NCBI RefSeq assembly: GCF_037969725.1
Contig: NZ_CP150203.1
Coordinates: 1,442,001-1,506,000 of the forward strand
Length of the DNA: 64,000 nucleotides
Direction of reading: 5' to 3'
Source: Paenibacillus sp. FSL W8-0426
Lineage (GTDB): Bacteria > Bacillota > Bacilli > Paenibacillales > Paenibacillaceae
How positions within the stretch are numbered: the first letter of the stretch is position 1; each line of letters opens with the position of its first letter. The notes beneath the pieces were generated by a model. That model saw only the letters and a list, made by a program, of their open reading frames with translations. It was not told where the DNA came from and did no database searches. Shown here piece by piece: positions 1-8,533 of the stretch. Both the position numbers and the translations under genes were made by a program.

Positions 1-1
1 G

Positions 2-865
2 GAGGTGCTCGAGGCCATTCGCAGTCTGGACCCGGGCCTGAGCGACCGCAGGCTCAAAGTGCACATCAAGATCGATAGCGGCATGGGCCGATTGGGCTTG
101 CTGCCTGGGGAAGAAGCGGTGGCTTTCGTCCAGGAAGTGGCCGATTTGCCGCAGGCAGAGCTGGAGGGCATGTTTACCCATTATGCCAAAGCAGACGAAG
201 AAGACAAAACGTATACCCTGGAGCAGTATCGACGGTTTCAAGGCGTGGTGGATGCGCTGCGAAATCAGGGATGCACCATCCCGATCTTACATACGGCGAA
301 TAGCGCAGCCGCGATCGATTCTCCCGGATTGTCTTATGACATGGTACGGGTCGGAATCAGTCTCTATGGGCTGTATCCATCCGCCGAGGTGAATCATCAG
401 GCCGTGAAGCTTTCGCCGGTATTGACGCTGAAAACCAAAACGGTTCTGGTCAAAACGCTGCCGTCCCATTGGGGCATCAGCTATGGAACCCGTTATGTAA
501 CGCAGGACAATGAACGAATAGCGACACTGCCGATCGGTTATGCAGACGGATTCTCCCGAATGCTGACGGGCAAGGCGCAGGTGCTTATACGCGGTCGCCG
601 CGTTCCCGTTGTCGGCACGATCTGCATGGACCAATGCATGGTGTCGCTGCAAGCTTTCGCGGAAGAAGCGGAAGACATTCAAGCCGGCGAAGAGGTTGTT
701 CTCATCGGCCATCAGCATGGGGAGACCATTTCCGCAGAGGAGGTCGCTTCCCAACTCGGTACCCTCAACTATGAGGTGATTTGCATGCTCGCGCATCGCG
801 TTCCGCGCGTATATACACGCGGTGGAACAGAAGTTGCCAGCATCAACCCCCTTTTGACAACCTAA
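2..865 (+). CDS. alr: Alanine racemase, 3' part (5' end outside window)
   Basis: PLP-dependent enzyme that interconverts L- and D-alanine for peptidoglycan. The frame is open at the left edge, so roughly the first 100 residues, including the PLP lysine, lie upstream; the GTG at 5 is not a credible start. Visible family motifs are KIDSGMGRLG near the start, VRVGISLYG, the segment GISYGTRYV with the catalytic tyrosine, IGYADGFSR and GTICMDQCMV. It sits directly upstream of ndoAI-ndoA, the same neighbourhood as in Bacillus subtilis. No convincing terminator follows, so some read-through into the toxin-antitoxin pair is possible. Confidence 0.95.
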   Translation, partial: EVLEAIRSLDPGLSDRRLKVHIKIDSGMGRLGLLPGEEAVAFVQEVADLPQAELEGMFTHYAKADEEDKTYTLEQYRRFQGVVDALRNQGCTIPILHTANSAAAIDSPGLSYDMVRVGISLYGLYPSAEVNHQAVKLSPVLTLKTKTVLVKTLPSHWGISYGTRYVTQDNERIATLPIGYADGFSRMLTGKAQVLIRGRRVPVVGTICMDQCMVSLQAFAEEAEDIQAGEEVVLIGHQHGETISAEEVASQLGTLNYEVICMLAHRVPRVYTRGGTEVASINPLLTT

Positions 866-1132
866 TCATTCGCAAGGTTTATATTTCCAGCAAAGTTTTT
901 TCCGAATCGGCAGGAATAATGTCATCCCGTCCCGAAATCTTATCTTTGGAACGATCCGAGGATGTAAATCCTGTAAAAGGATGTCTGACCTGTACGAATA
1001 ATGCCTGCCCGGTTTATAATGGAGTACAGCATACTTGATATACTGGGGGCATATATATTCCTTTGTATAAAAGTTCTGGAAAAACGCAATACTGGAACAC
1101 AATGGCGAATGGTTTTTGGGGGTGGAAGAAAG
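866..1132. other. alr-ndoAI intergenic region
   Basis: A 267-base gap with no credible gene. A TATAAT hexamer at 1015-1020 and TTGATA at 1035-1040 could belong to an antitoxin promoter, but neither has a well-spaced partner hexamer. The open frame running in from 1001 is only the upstream extension of ndoAI. Confidence 0.4.
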
Positions 1133-1414
1133 GTGGCCAACTTGCAAAACACCAAGCGGATCATGATCAGTCTGCCTGATCATCTTCTGCAGGAAGTGGA
1201 TGGCATCGTCGCGATGGAGAATTCCAACCGCAGCGAATTGATCAGGCAGGCCATGAAGCTGTATTTGACAGAGCGGAAAAAGCGTTATATTCGCGAGTCG
1301 ATGCAGCGCGGGTACATGGAGATGGCGAAGATTAATCTAACCATGGCATGCGAGGCCTTTCACGCGGAGGAAGATGCGGACAGCACTCTGGACCGCTTAG
1401 TTAGCGGGGTGTAG
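1133..1414 (+). CDS. ndoAI: EndoAI antitoxin (RHH-type)
   Basis: Antitoxin that binds and inhibits the EndoA endoribonuclease; such antitoxins usually also repress their own promoter. The 93-residue protein matches the length of B. subtilis EndoAI. Its N-terminus (NTKRIMISLPDHLLQEVD, then NRSELIRQAMKLYL) has the ribbon-helix-helix pattern; the C-terminal half is the toxin-binding region. GTG at 1133 is chosen because GGTGGAAGAAAG precedes it and the protein then begins just before the RHH strand, as in the family. Three bases separate its stop from the toxin start, so the two are almost certainly cotranscribed. Confidence 0.92.
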   Translation: MANLQNTKRIMISLPDHLLQEVDGIVAMENSNRSELIRQAMKLYLTERKKRYIRESMQRGYMEMAKINLTMACEAFHAEEDADSTLDRLVSGV

Positions 1415-1417
1415 ACA

Positions 1418-1768
1418 TTGATCGTAAAACGCGGTGACGTTTTTTTTGCGGATCTTTCTCCCGTTGTTGGTTCCGAGCAAGGCGGGGTCAGACCGGTTCT
1501 GGTGATCCAGAACGATATCGGCAACCGATTCAGTCCAACCTGTATCGTGGCGGCCATTACCGCCCAGATTCAGAAGGCGAAGCTGCCGACGCACGTCGAG
1601 ATTGATGCGGAGGCACATGGGTTTGATCGGGACTCGGTGATTTTGCTCGAACAAATACGGACCATTGACAAGCAAAGGCTGACCGACAAGATTACCCATC
1701 TTGACGAGGAGACCATGAAGCTGGTCAATGAGGCATTGCAGATCAGCATAGGGCTGATCGATTTTTGA
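1418..1768 (+). CDS. ndoA: EndoA (MazF-family) mRNA interferase toxin
   Basis: Sequence-specific endoribonuclease of the MazF/PemK fold (B. subtilis EndoA cuts at UACAU). The 116-residue protein has the family core: [30 protein letters not shown] and the IRTIDKQRL segment. Translation starts at a TTG three bases after the antitoxin stop, which suggests coupling that keeps the toxin below the antitoxin. No residue of the usual MazF core looks lost, so the toxin should be active. In Bacillus the rsb-sigB operon follows; here an alpha-galactosidase gene does. Confidence 0.95.
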   Translation: MIVKRGDVFFADLSPVVGSEQGGVRPVLVIQNDIGNRFSPTCIVAAITAQIQKAKLPTHVEIDAEAHGFDRDSVILLEQIRTIDKQRLTDKITHLDEETMKLVNEALQISIGLIDF

Positions 1769-1815
1769 AATGCGGTTCCCAGGAAGAACACTATCATAAC
1801 CGCAGTTTGTTAAGG

Positions 1816-1853
1816 GAGCGTACGGCCGTCTTAGAGAGGGCTGTGCGCTCTTT
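1816..1853 (+). terminator. Probable terminator after ndoA
   Basis: GAGCGTACGGCC (1816-1827) pairs with GGCTGTGCGCTC (1839-1850) as a 12-bp stem with two G-U pairs and an 11-base loop. Only three T residues follow, so termination may be partial. Confidence 0.55.
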
Positions 1854-1878
1854 GCATGTCCAGCTTCATCAAGCGTTG

Positions 1879-1915
1879 TGAAAGCGTAGAACAATTAAAG
1901 GGTTTTCGCTATAAT
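1879..1915 (+). promoter_or_regulatory. Alpha-galactosidase promoter with possible cre site
   Basis: A TATAAT -10 hexamer lies at 1910-1915, with only a weak -35 (TAGAAC, 1887-1892) at 17-base spacing. TGAAAGCG at 1879-1886 is a perfect left half of a CcpA catabolite-response element; the right half is poor. A CcpA site here would fit glucose repression of a glycosidase, but this is a low-confidence inference. Confidence 0.4.
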
Positions 1916-1965
1916 GGTACCGGAGAAACCGTTTACGAGAAAGATATACAGAGTGGAGGAAGCAT

Positions 1966-4155
1966 ATGAGCATTTTGATCAATCCGGACAAGCTTCAGTT
2001 TCATCTGCAGACCCGCAAGGCAAGCTACGTATTTCAGGTCATGCCTTCGGGGCATTTAGTGCATCTGTATTACGGCAAAAAATTGCGAGACACCGATCTG
2101 GGCTGGCTTCACGTTCGCACGGAACGGGCATCGTTCAGCCCTAACCCCGTGCCGGAAGATCGCACCATTTCATTCGATACATTGGCGCAGGAACTGCCGG
2201 TATATGGAACGAGCGATTTCCGCCACCCGTCCGTACAGCTGCAGCTGGCCAACGGATCGATGATTACCGAGTTTACTTATGTCGGTCATCGATTGGAGCA
2301 AGGCAAACCCGTGCTGGAAGGCTTGCCAGCGACTTACGTGGAATCGGCCGATGAAGCCGATACGCTTGTGATCGAGCTGGAAGATCGCGTGGCAGGCGTG
2401 CGCATCGAGCTTTCTTACACGGCATTCGACAAGTTCAACGCGATTACGCGTTCCATGCGGGTCATTAATGACAGCGCTACCGCGGTAAACCTCGTGCGCG
2501 CGCTCAGCATGTCCGTTGACTTTCCGCATGACCGATACGAACTGCTTCACCTATCCGGTGCGTGGACGCGCGAGCGCGACGTGGTGCGCAGAGCGCTGGC
2601 TTCCGGCATGCAAGGCGTGGAGAGCCGCCGCGGTGCGAGCGGCCATCAGCAGAACCCGTTCTTGGCGCTGCTGACGCCGGGCACCGACGAGGATCATGGC
2701 GAGGTGTACGGCTTCAGCCTTGTCTACAGCGGAAGCTTCACGGCGCAGGCTGAAGTGGATCAGTTCAAAACCACCCGCCTGTCCATGGGCATCAACCCGT
2801 TCGATTTCAGCTGGAAGCTGGACTCCGGGGAAGCGTTCCAGACGCCGGAAACGGTTATGGTATATTCGGATACCGGTTTGGACGGCATGTCTCAGTCCTT
2901 TCATGAGCTTTATCGCGAACGACTGGCGCGCGGCCGGTTCCGCAATGCGGAGCGCCCGGTGCTCGTCAACAACTGGGAAGCGACTTATTTCGCTTTCAAT
3001 GCGGACAAGATTGAGCAGATCGCCCAAGCGGGCAAGAAGCTCGGCATTGAGTTGTTCGTCTTGGATGACGGTTGGTTCGGCCATCGCGACAGCGACAATT
3101 CCTCGCTGGGTGACTGGTTCGTGGATAAAAGCAAGCTGCCCGCCGGCCTGGAGGATCTGGCCAACCGGGTGACCGGATTGGACATGCAGTTCGGGCTCTG
3201 GTTCGAACCGGAAATGGTATCGCCGGACAGTGAGCTGTATAAGGCCCATCCGGATTGGTGCCTGCATGTTCCTGACCGTCGCCGCACCGAAGGCCGACAG
3301 CAGCTCGTGCTGGATTTCTCCCGCCAGGACGTGCGTGACGAAATTGTTCGCATGCTCAGCGACGTTCTGGGCTCTGCCCCGATTTCCTACGTGAAATGGG
3401 ATATGAACCGCAACATGACCGAAGTGGGTTCCGCATTGCTGCCAGCAGATCGCCAGCGCGAGACGGCTCACCGCTACATGCTTGGATTGTACGACGTTAT
3501 GGAACGCGTCACGTCTTCGTTCCCGCACATTTTGTTCGAAAGCTGTTCGGGCGGCGGCGGCCGTTTCGATCCGGGCATGTTGTATTACATGCCGCAAACA
3601 TGGACCAGCGACAACACGGATGCCATCTCGCGTTTGCGCATCCAGTACGGAACGAGCCTCGTATATCCGGTAAGCTCGATGGGATCCCATATTTCTGCTG
3701 TTCCGAATCACCAGGTTAACCGGATCACTTCCCTGGAAATCCGCGGGCATGTAGCCATGTCCGGCAACTTCGGATACGAACTCGACCTGACTCGCTTCAC
3801 CGAAGAAGAGAATGAAATCGTGAAGGCACAGGTCGAGTTGTACAAGGAAATTCGCGGAACGATCCAGTTCGGTACGTTCCGTCGTCTCCTCAGCCCGTTC
3901 GAAGGCAACGAAACGGCCTGGATGTTCACGTCGCCGGACGGAAGCGAGGTTGTCGTCTTTTACTTCCGCGTGCTGTCCGAGCCGAATGCGCCGCTGCAGC
4001 GCCTGAAGCTGAAAGGGCTTGATCCGGAAGCGGATTATCGCTTGAAGGGCGGGTCCGAAACGTTCACCGGAGATGCGCTGATGTATGGCGGCATTGCGGT
4101 TGGTGCAGCCAAAGGAGATTACCTGAGCGAAATGTTCCGCTTCGAACGTGTTTGA
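1966..4155 (+). CDS. GH36 alpha-galactosidase
   Basis: Retaining exo-glycosidase that removes terminal alpha-1,6-galactose from melibiose, raffinose and related oligosaccharides, probably cytoplasmic because no signal peptide is seen. At 729 residues it matches the Geobacillus/Bacillus GH36 enzymes. The catalytic nucleophile is Asp479 in KWDMNR and the acid/base is Asp549 in WTSDNTDA; the SCSGGGGRFDPG loop between them is also typical. The order is N-terminal beta-supersandwich, TIM barrel from about 320, and a C-terminal beta domain. The ATG follows GTGGAGGA. The gene stands alone, with its own promoter and terminator and no transporter beside it. Confidence 0.95.
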   Translation: MSILINPDKLQFHLQTRKASYVFQVMPSGHLVHLYYGKKLRDTDLGWLHVRTERASFSPNPVPEDRTISFDTLAQELPVYGTSDFRHPSVQLQLANGSMITEFTYVGHRLEQGKPVLEGLPATYVESADEADTLVIELEDRVAGVRIELSYTAFDKFNAITRSMRVINDSATAVNLVRALSMSVDFPHDRYELLHLSGAWTRERDVVRRALASGMQGVESRRGASGHQQNPFLALLTPGTDEDHGEVYGFSLVYSGSFTAQAEVDQFKTTRLSMGINPFDFSWKLDSGEAFQTPETVMVYSDTGLDGMSQSFHELYRERLARGRFRNAERPVLVNNWEATYFAFNADKIEQIAQAGKKLGIELFVLDDGWFGHRDSDNSSLGDWFVDKSKLPAGLEDLANRVTGLDMQFGLWFEPEMVSPDSELYKAHPDWCLHVPDRRRTEGRQQLVLDFSRQDVRDEIVRMLSDVLGSAPISYVKWDMNRNMTEVGSALLPADRQRETAHRYMLGLYDVMERVTSSFPHILFESCSGGGGRFDPGMLYYMPQTWTSDNTDAISRLRIQYGTSLVYPVSSMGSHISAVPNHQVNRITSLEIRGHVAMSGNFGYELDLTRFTEEENEIVKAQVELYKEIRGTIQFGTFRRLLSPFEGNETAWMFTSPDGSEVVVFYFRVLSEPNAPLQRLKLKGLDPEADYRLKGGSETFTGDALMYGGIAVGAAKGDYLSEMFRFERV

Positions 4156-4183
4156 GGCTTAAATTAAACCATCCGATCCTAAC

Positions 4184-4223
4184 AGGGCCGAAATGCATTG
4201 GAAGATGTGTTTCGGCCCTTCTT
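4184..4223 (+). terminator. Terminator after alpha-galactosidase gene
   Basis: AGGGCCGAAA (4184-4193) and TTTCGGCCCT (4210-4219) form a perfect 10-bp stem with a 16-base loop, followed by TCTTT. Confidence 0.85.
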
Positions 4224-4423
4224 TGCGGTCGCCGGGAAAGGGATTGGGGTTGGTTCTGAGCTGTAAGAACTTGCTATGCGCACGATTGCTGGAAATCTGC
4301 ACGGAATTTTGTGATAATATAAAAAAGGGAAACCTGTTCAAGTGGCAGGTTACATATGGGATTACAGCAGCGCGGCTGCCCCGAACATAGCCTGATCTGT
4401 ACGATTCAGGAAGGAAAGAGGGA

Positions 4424-6652
4424 TTGGATTTGTCTGAACAGGAAACGGTTATGGAAATGAATGAAGAGAAAATAAAGGCTGAACGCCATGAACGTATTGT
4501 AAAACAAGTTGCGAAGGAACTGTCGTTATCGCTCAAACAGATCCGTACAACCACGGAGCTGCTGGATGAGGGGAATACGATTCCGTTTATTGCCCGTTAC
4601 CGCAAAGAAATGACGGGCGAGCTCGACGAAAACCAGCTGCGGCAGATTGAAGAACGCATCGTATACCTGCGCAACCTCGAAGACCGAAAAGTCGAAGTCA
4701 TCCGCATTATCGAAGAACAGGGCAAACTGACCGAGGATTTGAAAACGTCCATCACGAAGGCGGTCAAATTGCAGGAAGTGGAAGACCTGTACCGACCTTA
4801 TCGCCAGAAACGCAAGACACGTGCCAGCGTGGCGAAGGAGAAAGGTTTGGAGCCGCTCGCGGCCTGGATCTGGGCTCAACCGAAACAAGGGAACGTGGCG
4901 GAGGAAGCCGCACGTTACGTGAATGCCGAGCTTGGGGTGGACGACGCGGATGCCGCACTCCAGGGAGCCAAGGATATCCTTGCCGAGAACGTGGCCGACG
5001 ATGCAGCAATTCGCGCCTGGATTCGCAGATATACGCTTGATCATGGCATGCTGACTTCCGAAGCGAAAGATGCGGAACAGGAATCCGTGTACGAGAACTA
5101 CTATAGCTATCGCGAGCTGGCCAAAAAAATGCCGCCGCACCGGATTCTGGCCATTAACCGCGGAGAGCGCGAAGGCATTCTCAAAGTCGGGCTGGAAGTC
5201 CAGCCGGAGTCGGCCCATCGGCACATGGAAGGCCAGATCATTAAAGGCGCTTCCGCCGTGCAGGATATTTTGCGCGCCGTCATCGAAGATGCCTACAAAC
5301 GGCTGATTGCTCCTTCAATCGAACGCGAGGTCCGGGCAGAGCTGACGGAGAAGGGCGAGGCCCAGGCGATTTCCGTCTTCTCGGCCAACCTGCGCAACCT
5401 GCTGCTGCAACCGCCGATCCACGGCAAAAGCGTGCTGGGCGTGGACCCGGCATACCGGACCGGCTGCAAGCTGGCCGTTGTGGACGATACGGGCAAACTG
5501 CTTGAGGTTGCCGTCACGTACCCGACGCCGCCGAACAACAAAAAACGCGAAGCTGCGGAAGTCTTCCATCGCATCATTAAACAGTACGACATCGGTCTGA
5601 TCGTCATCGGCAATGGTACGGCATCGCGCGAAACGGAACAGTTTGTTGCCGAGATCATTCAAGAGAACGGGGACGACAACCTGGTATACCTGATCGTCAA
5701 CGAGGCTGGAGCGAGCGTATACTCCGCTTCCAAACTCGCCCAGGAGGAGTTCCCGGATCTGGACGTGGCCGAACGGAGCGCTGCCTCCATCGCTCGCCGG
5801 GTACAGGATCCGCTGGCTGAACTGGTCAAAATCGATCCCAAAGCGATCGGCGTCGGACAGTATCAGCATGATGTTTCCCAGAAAGTGCTGGAGGAGAGCT
5901 TGAAAGCTGTCGTCGAATCGGCGGTCAACCATGTCGGGGTCGACGTCAATACGGCTTCGCCTTCGCTGTTGTCCTACGTGGCTGGCGTGAATGCGACCAT
6001 CGCGAAAAACATCGTCAAGTTCCGTGAAGAGAACGGACGCTTCTCGAATCGCCGCCAGCTGCAGAAAGTGCCGCGTCTGGGCGCGAAAACGTATGAGCAG
6101 TGCGTCGGCTTCATGCGCATCGGCGAAGGAGACAATCCGCTGGACCGCACCCCGATTCATCCTGAGTCCTACAAGGTGGTCGACCAGTTGTTCGCCGAGC
6201 TGAACATCGGTCTGGACAAGCTGGGCAGCAAAGAATTGTCGGAATTGCTCTCCCGGCAAAATCCGGAGCAATTGGCTGCCAAGCTGGGCGTTGGCGTGCC
6301 TACGCTGCGCGACATTTTGGACAGCCTGCAGCGTCCGGGCCGCGATCCGCGCGAAGAGATGCCGCTGCCGATTTTCCGCACGGACGTCCTGAAAATCGAA
6401 GATCTGGTTCCAGGCATGGAACTGCAAGGTACGGTGCGCAACGTGATCGATTTTGGCGCTTTCGTAGACATCGGCATTAAGAGCGATGGGCTTGTCCATA
6501 TTTCGCAGCTTAGCAACGGGTACGTCAAACATCCGATGGATGTCGTATCCGTAGGCGATAATGTGACGGTGTGGGTACTTCACGTGGATGTCAAAAAAGG
6601 CCGCGTTGGACTGACCATGAAAAAGCCGGCTTCGGCTCAGCAGTCCTCATGA
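4424..6652 (+). CDS. tex: Tex family S1 RNA-binding protein
   Basis: Conserved cytoplasmic RNA-binding protein (B. subtilis YdcI, about 720 residues) tied to transcription and RNA metabolism. The 742 residues carry the helical Tex N-domain, a YqgF/RNase-H-like domain (VLGVDPAYRTGCKLAVVDDTG, about 340), helix-hairpin-helix repeats around 500-570 (VNTASPSLLSYVAGV) and a C-terminal S1 domain from about 660 (GMELQGTVRNVIDFGAFVDIG). The TTG at 4424 is preceded by AGGAAGGAAAGAGGG; a second TTG six bases on is a close alternative. TGT-GATAAT at 4310-4318 resembles an extended -10 in the leader. Position between ndoA and the SprT-like gene matches Bacillus synteny. Confidence 0.95.
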   Translation: MDLSEQETVMEMNEEKIKAERHERIVKQVAKELSLSLKQIRTTTELLDEGNTIPFIARYRKEMTGELDENQLRQIEERIVYLRNLEDRKVEVIRIIEEQGKLTEDLKTSITKAVKLQEVEDLYRPYRQKRKTRASVAKEKGLEPLAAWIWAQPKQGNVAEEAARYVNAELGVDDADAALQGAKDILAENVADDAAIRAWIRRYTLDHGMLTSEAKDAEQESVYENYYSYRELAKKMPPHRILAINRGEREGILKVGLEVQPESAHRHMEGQIIKGASAVQDILRAVIEDAYKRLIAPSIEREVRAELTEKGEAQAISVFSANLRNLLLQPPIHGKSVLGVDPAYRTGCKLAVVDDTGKLLEVAVTYPTPPNNKKREAAEVFHRIIKQYDIGLIVIGNGTASRETEQFVAEIIQENGDDNLVYLIVNEAGASVYSASKLAQEEFPDLDVAERSAASIARRVQDPLAELVKIDPKAIGVGQYQHDVSQKVLEESLKAVVESAVNHVGVDVNTASPSLLSYVAGVNATIAKNIVKFREENGRFSNRRQLQKVPRLGAKTYEQCVGFMRIGEGDNPLDRTPIHPESYKVVDQLFAELNIGLDKLGSKELSELLSRQNPEQLAAKLGVGVPTLRDILDSLQRPGRDPREEMPLPIFRTDVLKIEDLVPGMELQGTVRNVIDFGAFVDIGIKSDGLVHISQLSNGYVKHPMDVVSVGDNVTVWVLHVDVKKGRVGLTMKKPASAQQSS

Positions 6653-6672
6653 TCGGCACACCACGCACAGAG

Positions 6673-6705
6673 AACAGCCTTCCCTTTCCGGGGAGGCTGT
6701 TTTTG
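6673..6705 (+). terminator. Terminator after tex
   Basis: ACAGCCTTCCC (6674-6684) pairs with GGGGAGGCTGT (6690-6700) with one G-U pair, followed by TTTTTG. Confidence 0.85.
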
Positions 6706-6776
6706 TCATGTATGGGCTTCGTTGTGTTCCGCGACCGGTCCGAACGAAAAAGCGGGCTGCGCCCGTGAAGGGCTCG

Positions 6777-6923
6777 TCACATTTCACTGTCTGCGCTGCG
6801 AGATACGCTGCTATTGCTCGGTTTGTTCCGATAAAAGAACCAGCATTCGTTCAGGAGTTTGATCTGGCGGCTATCCTTTTTGTGGAATGCCCGCATCAGT
6901 TGATTGCAAAGCCATTGGGGCAA
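6777..6923 (-). CDS. cmpA: CmpA, cortex morphogenetic protein (small ORF)
   Basis: Tiny sporulation protein; B. subtilis CmpA (37 aa) works with ClpXP in quality control of the spore envelope, targeting defective SpoIVA. The 48-residue product starts PQWLCNQLMRAFHKKD and continues RQIKLLNECWFFYRNK, which I recognise as the CmpA core (PxWLxxQ, RAFxxKD, QIKLLNxCWFFYR). The TTG at 6923-6921 is chosen because AGGAGGAG lies seven bases upstream on this strand; an ATG 27 bases further out would put that ribosome site inside the gene. The last 14 residues exceed the Bacillus protein. The neighbourhood (tex on one side, SprT-like on the other) fits. Confidence 0.88.
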   Translation of the reverse strand: MPQWLCNQLMRAFHKKDSRQIKLLNECWFFYRNKPSNSSVSRSADSEM

Positions 6924-7190
6924 GGGTATCTCCTCCTCTTGCGTTTTCATCTGTACGTTAGCATATGTGGCTATAGCCTGACCCGTGCGGAATAACCCGG
7001 GCATGAACGTTGGAAAATTCAATGCCAGCATAGCTCCTTATAGCTGCTCGGTTCAGGTGAAAGCTTTTCTTGGAGTTCATGCATACAAGATGAGCGACGT
7101 TGGGCCATACAGCGCAAAAAAGCGCATCCTCCGGTTGGGGAAAATGCACTTTCAGGTTGGGTATTCTGCCTATGGGTGTATACGAGTCGA
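6924..7190. other. Gap upstream of cmpA
   Basis: No RNA gene, clear promoter or terminator was found. It must hold the cmpA promoter on the minus strand and the 3' end of the unknown gene at 7191; CATATGCT near 6960 on the minus strand resembles a sigma-E -10, but no matching -35 is correctly spaced. Confidence 0.35.
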
Positions 7191-7547
7191 TCAGAGCGCT
7201 TCGGCTTCTTCCTCGTACCATTGCTCCAATTGAGCTTGCAGCGCACGAATTTCGGTGAGCAGCGCAATCAACGGGTAATGGTTCTCTTTCAATCTGGCAA
7301 AACTCTGCTCCAGCGCGTTGATGTAATCCATCCCGGAAACGATCACCCATTGCTCGCTCAGCAAATCAAGATTGTCGCATTCCGCAACGGCCCGAGGCAG
7401 TTCGGGTACATCTGCAGCCGTGAGTTTGTCGATTTCCTTGTGCAGGCGCAGATTGAGCGCACTCAATTGATAGGCATAATCGGCCGGCATCTCCACAAAT
7501 TGCAGGTGCCCTGCCTGTTGCAAAATGACGTAACGCATTTTCGGCAT
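7191..7547 (-). CDS. Conserved-looking hypothetical protein
   Basis: I do not recognise this 118-residue protein. It is acidic and predicted mostly helical, with a probable coiled-coil C-terminal half (LLTEIRALQAQLEQWYEEEAEAL). There is no signal peptide, membrane segment or metal-binding cluster. GGGGAG lies about 12 bases upstream of the ATG at 7547, a slightly long spacing; an in-frame ATG three codons in is the alternative. It is transcribed divergently from the SprT-like gene and points toward cmpA, which might share the transcript. Confidence 0.7.
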   Translation of the reverse strand: MPKMRYVILQQAGHLQFVEMPADYAYQLSALNLRLHKEIDKLTAADVPELPRAVAECDNLDLLSEQWVIVSGMDYINALEQSFARLKENHYPLIALLTEIRALQAQLEQWYEEEAEAL

Positions 7548-7578
7548 AACGAGTCGTAGCTCCCCTCATACATTCTAC

Positions 7579-7609
7579 TTGACAGTGTAGCCCACGAAAC
7601 GGTTACAAT
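7579..7609 (+). promoter_or_regulatory. Sigma-A-like promoter for sprT-like gene
   Basis: TTGACA (7579-7584) and TACAAT (7604-7609) are separated by 19 bases, longer than the ideal 17, about 55 bases before the start codon. Confidence 0.6.
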
Positions 7610-7664
7610 TCAAGGGTATGCTTGCAAACAAAAAGATTGGCCTGCACCAAAGGAGAGGAAATCA

Positions 7665-8132
7665 GTGGAGAATGACGAATTGCAGCAATGGATCGAGCAG
7701 GTGTCTCTGGAGCACTTTGGAGTCCCGTTTACGCATGAGGCGCTATTCAATCCTCGTTTGTCGACGACGGGCGGACGATACATGCTGAAAAGCCACCGGA
7801 TCGAGATCAATCCTCGTCAGCTTGAAGTGCACGGACGGGAAGAGGTCGAAAAAATTATCAAGCATGAGCTGTGTCACTACCATTTGCATATCCGGGGGCG
7901 CGGTTATCGTCATCGGGATCCGGAGTTCAAGGCATTGCTGCAAAAAGTGGGAGGTTCCCGGTTCTGCCAGTCCCTGCCGGACGGGATGGGGAGAAAGACG
8001 CTGCCTTATCGCTATAAACTGGTTTGCAAAAGCTGTGGCACCGAATACTTGCGTAAACGCAAAATGGACCCGAAGCGTTATCGCTGCGGACGCTGCACGG
8101 GAAAGTTGGAGCTGCGCGACATGCCGTCATGA
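7665..8132 (+). CDS. SprT-like zinc metalloprotein (YdcK type)
   Basis: Bacterial SprT family member; the related eukaryotic Spartan is a DNA-protein crosslink protease, while the bacterial role is poorly known. The 155 residues match B. subtilis YdcK (about 150). The metal-binding motif IIKHELCHYHLH (HExxH type, residues about 65-76) is intact. The C-terminal part carries a Cys4 zinc ribbon, CKSCGTEY then CGRCTGKL. The start is a GTG at 7665 behind AGGAGAGG. The order tex - cmpA - sprT-like - tRNA-Asn/Ser is the one I know from B. subtilis. Confidence 0.9.
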   Translation: MENDELQQWIEQVSLEHFGVPFTHEALFNPRLSTTGGRYMLKSHRIEINPRQLEVHGREEVEKIIKHELCHYHLHIRGRGYRHRDPEFKALLQKVGGSRFCQSLPDGMGRKTLPYRYKLVCKSCGTEYLRKRKMDPKRYRCGRCTGKLELRDMPS

Positions 8133-8225
8133 TTGCAGAGCGCGTATACGGACACAAGAAGAAGCGGAAGTTGTCTCATAAGAGAAAAATGCTGCAAAAA
8201 AATGTTTAAAACAGTGTCAACGTTA

Positions 8226-8254
8226 TTGACTTGGCAAGCCAATCATGTTAAATT
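8226..8254 (+). promoter_or_regulatory. Promoter of the tRNA-Asn/tRNA-Ser unit
   Basis: TTGACT (8226-8231) and TAAATT (8249-8254) are spaced 17 bases apart, ending 21 bases before tRNA-Asn. Confidence 0.65.
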
Positions 8255-8275
8255 ATTTTTATCCACTAAAAATAT

Positions 8276-8351
8276 TCCCTGATAGCTCAGTTGGTAGAGC
8301 ACTCGACTGTTAATCGAGTTGTCACAGGTTCGAGTCCTGTTCGGGGAGCCA
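8276..8351 (+). tRNA. tRNA-Asn (GTT)
   Basis: A 76-base cloverleaf. Acceptor TCCCTGA pairs with TCGGGGA, and the anticodon loop reads CTGTTAA (anticodon 8309-8311). Discriminator G is followed by an encoded CCA. It is seven bases upstream of tRNA-Ser and cotranscribed with it. Confidence 0.97.
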
Positions 8352-8358
8352 TTTCTTT

Positions 8359-8447
8359 GGAGAGATACCCAAGTGGCTATAAGGGGACCCTCTGCTAAGG
8401 GGTTAGACTGCGTAAGCGGTGCGAGGGTTCGAATCCCTCTCTCTCCG
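8359..8447 (+). tRNA. tRNA-Ser (GCT)
   Basis: An 89-base class II tRNA with a long variable arm. Acceptor GGAGAGA pairs with TCTCTCC, the anticodon loop is CTGCTAA, and the discriminator is G. No CCA is encoded (TAC follows), so CCA must be added afterwards. Confidence 0.97.
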
Positions 8448-8467
8448 TACTGAATATACAAAATACA

Positions 8468-8517
8468 AATCCTCTTCACGTGAATCGGTTAACGATTCCA
8501 GTGAAGAGGATTTTTTA
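8468..8517 (+). terminator. Terminator of the Asn-Ser tRNA unit
   Basis: AATCCTCTTCAC (8468-8479) pairs perfectly with GTGAAGAGGATT (8501-8512), followed by TTTTTA. It also lies just beyond the 3' end of the minus-strand regulator at 8534. Confidence 0.9.
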
Positions 8518-8533
8518 GTTTCTTATTTTTGAT

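Noticed and set aside
5315..6583. A 422-codon minus-strand frame inside tex
   Set aside because: Antisense shadow of a well-supported gene, no motif or ribosome site.
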